This document shows, one piece after another, positions 62,349-64,000 of a stretch of 64,000 bases of DNA. Position 1 is the first letter of the stretch. Each line of letters opens with the position of its first letter. The translations under genes were made by a program, and so were the position numbers. Below the pieces are notes generated by a model. The model was given only the letters and a program-made list of their open reading frames with translations. It was not told the origin of the DNA and ran no database searches. Origin of the DNA: Actinobacteria bacterium HGW-Actinobacteria-7 (GTDB taxonomy: Bacteria; Actinomycetota; Coriobacteriia; Anaerosomatales; PHET01); contig PHET01000003.1 in NCBI GenBank assembly GCA_002841275.1, positions 62,001 through 126,000 on the forward strand. The letters run 5' to 3'.

Positions 62349-62630
62349 ATGGACTTTGCGCGTCAGGCTGAGGTCGTTGGGCGTATACGATCCGACCTCG
62401 AAGGATTGACCGGAGCCCGCATCAGAGTCCGGGCGAATATGGGTAGGTCGAAGATTGTGGAGCGCGAGGGCGTGCTTATGCAGACGCATCCGGCGCTCTT
62501 CGTGGTTGAGGTGCAGGAGAAGCGTGAGCGCAAGGCGCGAGCGTCCTACCAGTACGTCGATGTGCTTACGGGCACGGTCGAGCTCACCCACCCTGAGAGC
62601 GGCGATTCCCTGTTTCCTTGGATGAACTAG
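62349..62630 (+). CDS. veg: Veg family protein
   Basis: ATG 62349 follows AAAAGGAGGGG by nine bases. The 93-residue protein begins with EVVGRIRSDLEGLTGARIRVRANMGRSKIVEREG, the conserved signature of DUF1021/Veg, an SH3-like-fold protein upstream of ispE in Firmicutes that is linked to biofilm formation. A -10-like TATAGT occurs at 62313-62318, 31 bases before the start. It stands between rsmA and ispE as in Bacillus. Confidence 0.9.
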   Translation: MDFARQAEVVGRIRSDLEGLTGARIRVRANMGRSKIVEREGVLMQTHPALFVVEVQEKRERKARASYQYVDVLTGTVELTHPESGDSLFPWMN

Positions 62631-62711
62631 CGAAACCGGATAGCGGTCTTGTTCGAGCGCGGTACCCACAAGGAGCCGCGCTCGTTCACGTTCAGGCAGG
62701 AGATTGACACC

Positions 62712-63587
62712 GTGCCACGCGTGATTGCCCCCGCGAAAGTAAACCTGTTTCTGGGAATCGGCTCGTTGCGCCCGGATGGCTATCATGGGCTGGTCTCGGT
62801 ATTCCACGCTCTGGCGCTCGCCGATGAGGTCGCTATCGAGCCTTCCGACCGTCTGACCCTCGAGTGCGACGCCGAGCTGGACGTGCCGCCGGAGCAGAAC
62901 CTCGCCTATCGTGCCGCCGTGGCATTCGGCGCGCAGGTCGGGCTGGAGCCCGCATTCACTATCCGGCTCACCAAGCGGATTCCGCATGGCGCAGGTCTTG
63001 GCGGAGGGTCGTCGGATGCGGCGGCAGTCATCGCCGGGCTGGCACACCTTTGGGGAATCGATCGCCAAGACGCCCGATGTGAGCTCGTGGCGGCCTCTCT
63101 CGGAGCCGATGTGCCGTTCTTCCTCACGGGGGGAGCTGCGCTCATGTCCGGTCGCGGAGACGAGCTCTCACGGGAGCTCCCCGCGATTTCAGGCGGTTCT
63201 GCGGTCCTCGTCCGTCCGCCCACACCCGTCCCCACTGCCGAGGCGTATCGCGCGTTCGATGCTGCCCCTCTCGCCCCGGGTGAGCCATCAGCGGTCGTCA
63301 TGGCGTTGGAGGCCGGCGACGTGAGGCTTCTGGCTGCTGCGCTGCAGAACAACATGGAACGAGCATCATCGGCGGTGGTGCCCGAAGTCGCAGAAGCGCT
63401 ACGATGGGTTCGAGACGAGGCGGGAGTGCTCGGCGCGATCGTGGCCGGGTCGGGTTCTGCGGTGTTCGCCCTGTGCGAGGACTCGGTTGGCGCCCAAGCG
63501 ACGGTTCGTCGTGCGCAAGAACGCGGGTGGTGGTCTGTGGCAACGCATCTCGTCGCACACGGTGCGACGGTGATCAGTGAGGGGTAG
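62712..63587 (+). CDS. ispE: 4-(cytidine 5'-diphospho)-2-C-methyl-D-erythritol kinase
   Basis: GTG 62712 (AGGAG nine bases upstream) gives 291 residues of a GHMP kinase. It has the N-terminal APAKVNLFLGI, the ATP-binding HGAGLGGGSSDAA, and a C-terminal GSGSAVFAL motif. It phosphorylates the 2-hydroxyl in the MEP route to isoprenoids. Intervening frames upstream were rejected because the GTG matches family N-termini. It follows veg by 81 bases. Confidence 0.93.
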   Translation: MPRVIAPAKVNLFLGIGSLRPDGYHGLVSVFHALALADEVAIEPSDRLTLECDAELDVPPEQNLAYRAAVAFGAQVGLEPAFTIRLTKRIPHGAGLGGGSSDAAAVIAGLAHLWGIDRQDARCELVAASLGADVPFFLTGGAALMSGRGDELSRELPAISGGSAVLVRPPTPVPTAEAYRAFDAAPLAPGEPSAVVMALEAGDVRLLAAALQNNMERASSAVVPEVAEALRWVRDEAGVLGAIVAGSGSAVFALCEDSVGAQATVRRAQERGWWSVATHLVAHGATVISEG

Positions 63588-63590
63588 CCG

Positions 63591-64000
63591 GTGAAGGTCG
63601 ATGCGGTGGTGTTGGCCGGTGGGGACGGCGAGGTCATCGACCCAGCTGTGCATATCAAAGGATTGGTCCCGATCGCAGGCAAGCCCATGGTCGAATGGGT
63701 CGTCGACGCTCTCCGCGCCGCGACTACCGTGGCAGAGATCGCCGTTGTGGTTCCCACGGCAGAGAATCTGGGAGCGTGGGCCGACAAGGTCGACAAGCTC
63801 GTTGTCAGCGACGCACGGTTCATCGACAACGCCATAGCCGGGATCGACTCTTTTCGCAACGACCGTCACGTGCTGTTGACGACGGGCGATCTGCCAGCAT
63901 TGACGCCCGAGGCCGTGGATGACTTCGTGACTCAGTCCCTCGAAGCCGACGCCGATTTCAGCTACCCGCTGGTTCGTGAGGCCGATGTGCTCGAGCAGTT
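63591..64000 (+). CDS. MobA/IspD-like nucleotidyltransferase, truncated at window end
   Basis: GTG 63591, preceded by GAGGGG, starts a frame open to the right edge (136 codons seen). The nucleotidyltransferase signature VVLAGGDG is at the N-terminus, with the characteristic IAGKPMVEWVVDALRAA and LLTTGDLPALTPE, as in MobA-like or GlmU-like NTP transferases. It starts three bases after ispE, consistent with co-transcription. The exact substrate cannot be judged because the C-terminus is missing. Confidence 0.8.
   Translation, partial: MKVDAVVLAGGDGEVIDPAVHIKGLVPIAGKPMVEWVVDALRAATTVAEIAVVVPTAENLGAWADKVDKLVVSDARFIDNAIAGIDSFRNDRHVLLTTGDLPALTPEAVDDFVTQSLEADADFSYPLVREADVLEQ

Overview
The window looks like chromosomal DNA of a high-GC, strictly or facultatively anaerobic bacterium. 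The best guess is a deep-branching actinobacterium of the Coriobacteriia type; a high-GC Firmicute is the main alternative. This rests on GTG/TTG starts with strong GGAGG-type ribosome binding sites, a four-subunit 2-oxoacid:ferredoxin oxidoreductase, ferredoxins, proteins with CWB2 cell-wall-binding repeats, a UPF0182 membrane protein, single tRNA genes with encoded CCA, and a housekeeping block (rsmI, reversed abrB, metG, tatD, 3D/DUF348 protein, rsmA, veg, ispE) in nearly the Bacillus order. No phage, IS element or CRISPR array was seen. No gap between genes exceeds about 300 bases.

Layout. 1-2.4 kb: end of an ABC-2 export locus and a lipoprotein. 2.5-6 kb: transglutaminase-like protein, tRNA-Glu, CWB2-M28 peptidase fusion, tRNA-Val. 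6-12.4 kb: a two-component system divergent from a DUF347 membrane protein, an orphan triple-PAS histidine kinase, a pirin and a 27-residue membrane peptide. 12.4-20.7 kb: GGQ-domain hydrolase with ferredoxin, UPF0182 protein, a small CxxC protein, DUF72, a metallophosphoesterase, and a lipoprotein paired with a GH26 glycosidase. 20.7-24.7 kb: a cobalamin-binding protein in an operon with a MacB/LolD-type ABC exporter, tRNA-Asp, TetR regulator. 24.9-34.5 kb: XRE-cupin regulator with an acyl-CoA ligase, a giant NHL/CWB2 surface protein, porGDAB.

35.5-45.6 kb is the most interesting part. An ArsR with the arsenite-type cysteine motif heads an operon of redox-disulfide protein, ArsP-like permease, thioredoxin and CcdA. 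A 25-bp operator in front of arsR recurs 5.6 kb away in front of an MFS exporter. That exporter is followed by a small thioredoxin-like gene interrupted only by one in-frame TGA at codon 15, next to a Cys-Gly: a candidate selenoprotein. Together these look like a split, ArsR-controlled metalloid or thiol-redox regulon. Between them lie a PASTA protein without a kinase, tRNA-Phe, a five-gene membrane-protein operon under a second ArsR-like regulator, and another orphan kinase.

45.6-55.9 kb: lysozyme-like coiled-coil protein, a degenerate HD-GYP/HEAT pair, an IrrE-like protein lacking its catalytic Glu, ROK glucokinase, and a DUF362 ferredoxin protein with a DnaA-lid-like N-terminus. 55.9-64 kb: the conserved translation/envelope housekeeping block, ending in a truncated nucleotidyltransferase gene.
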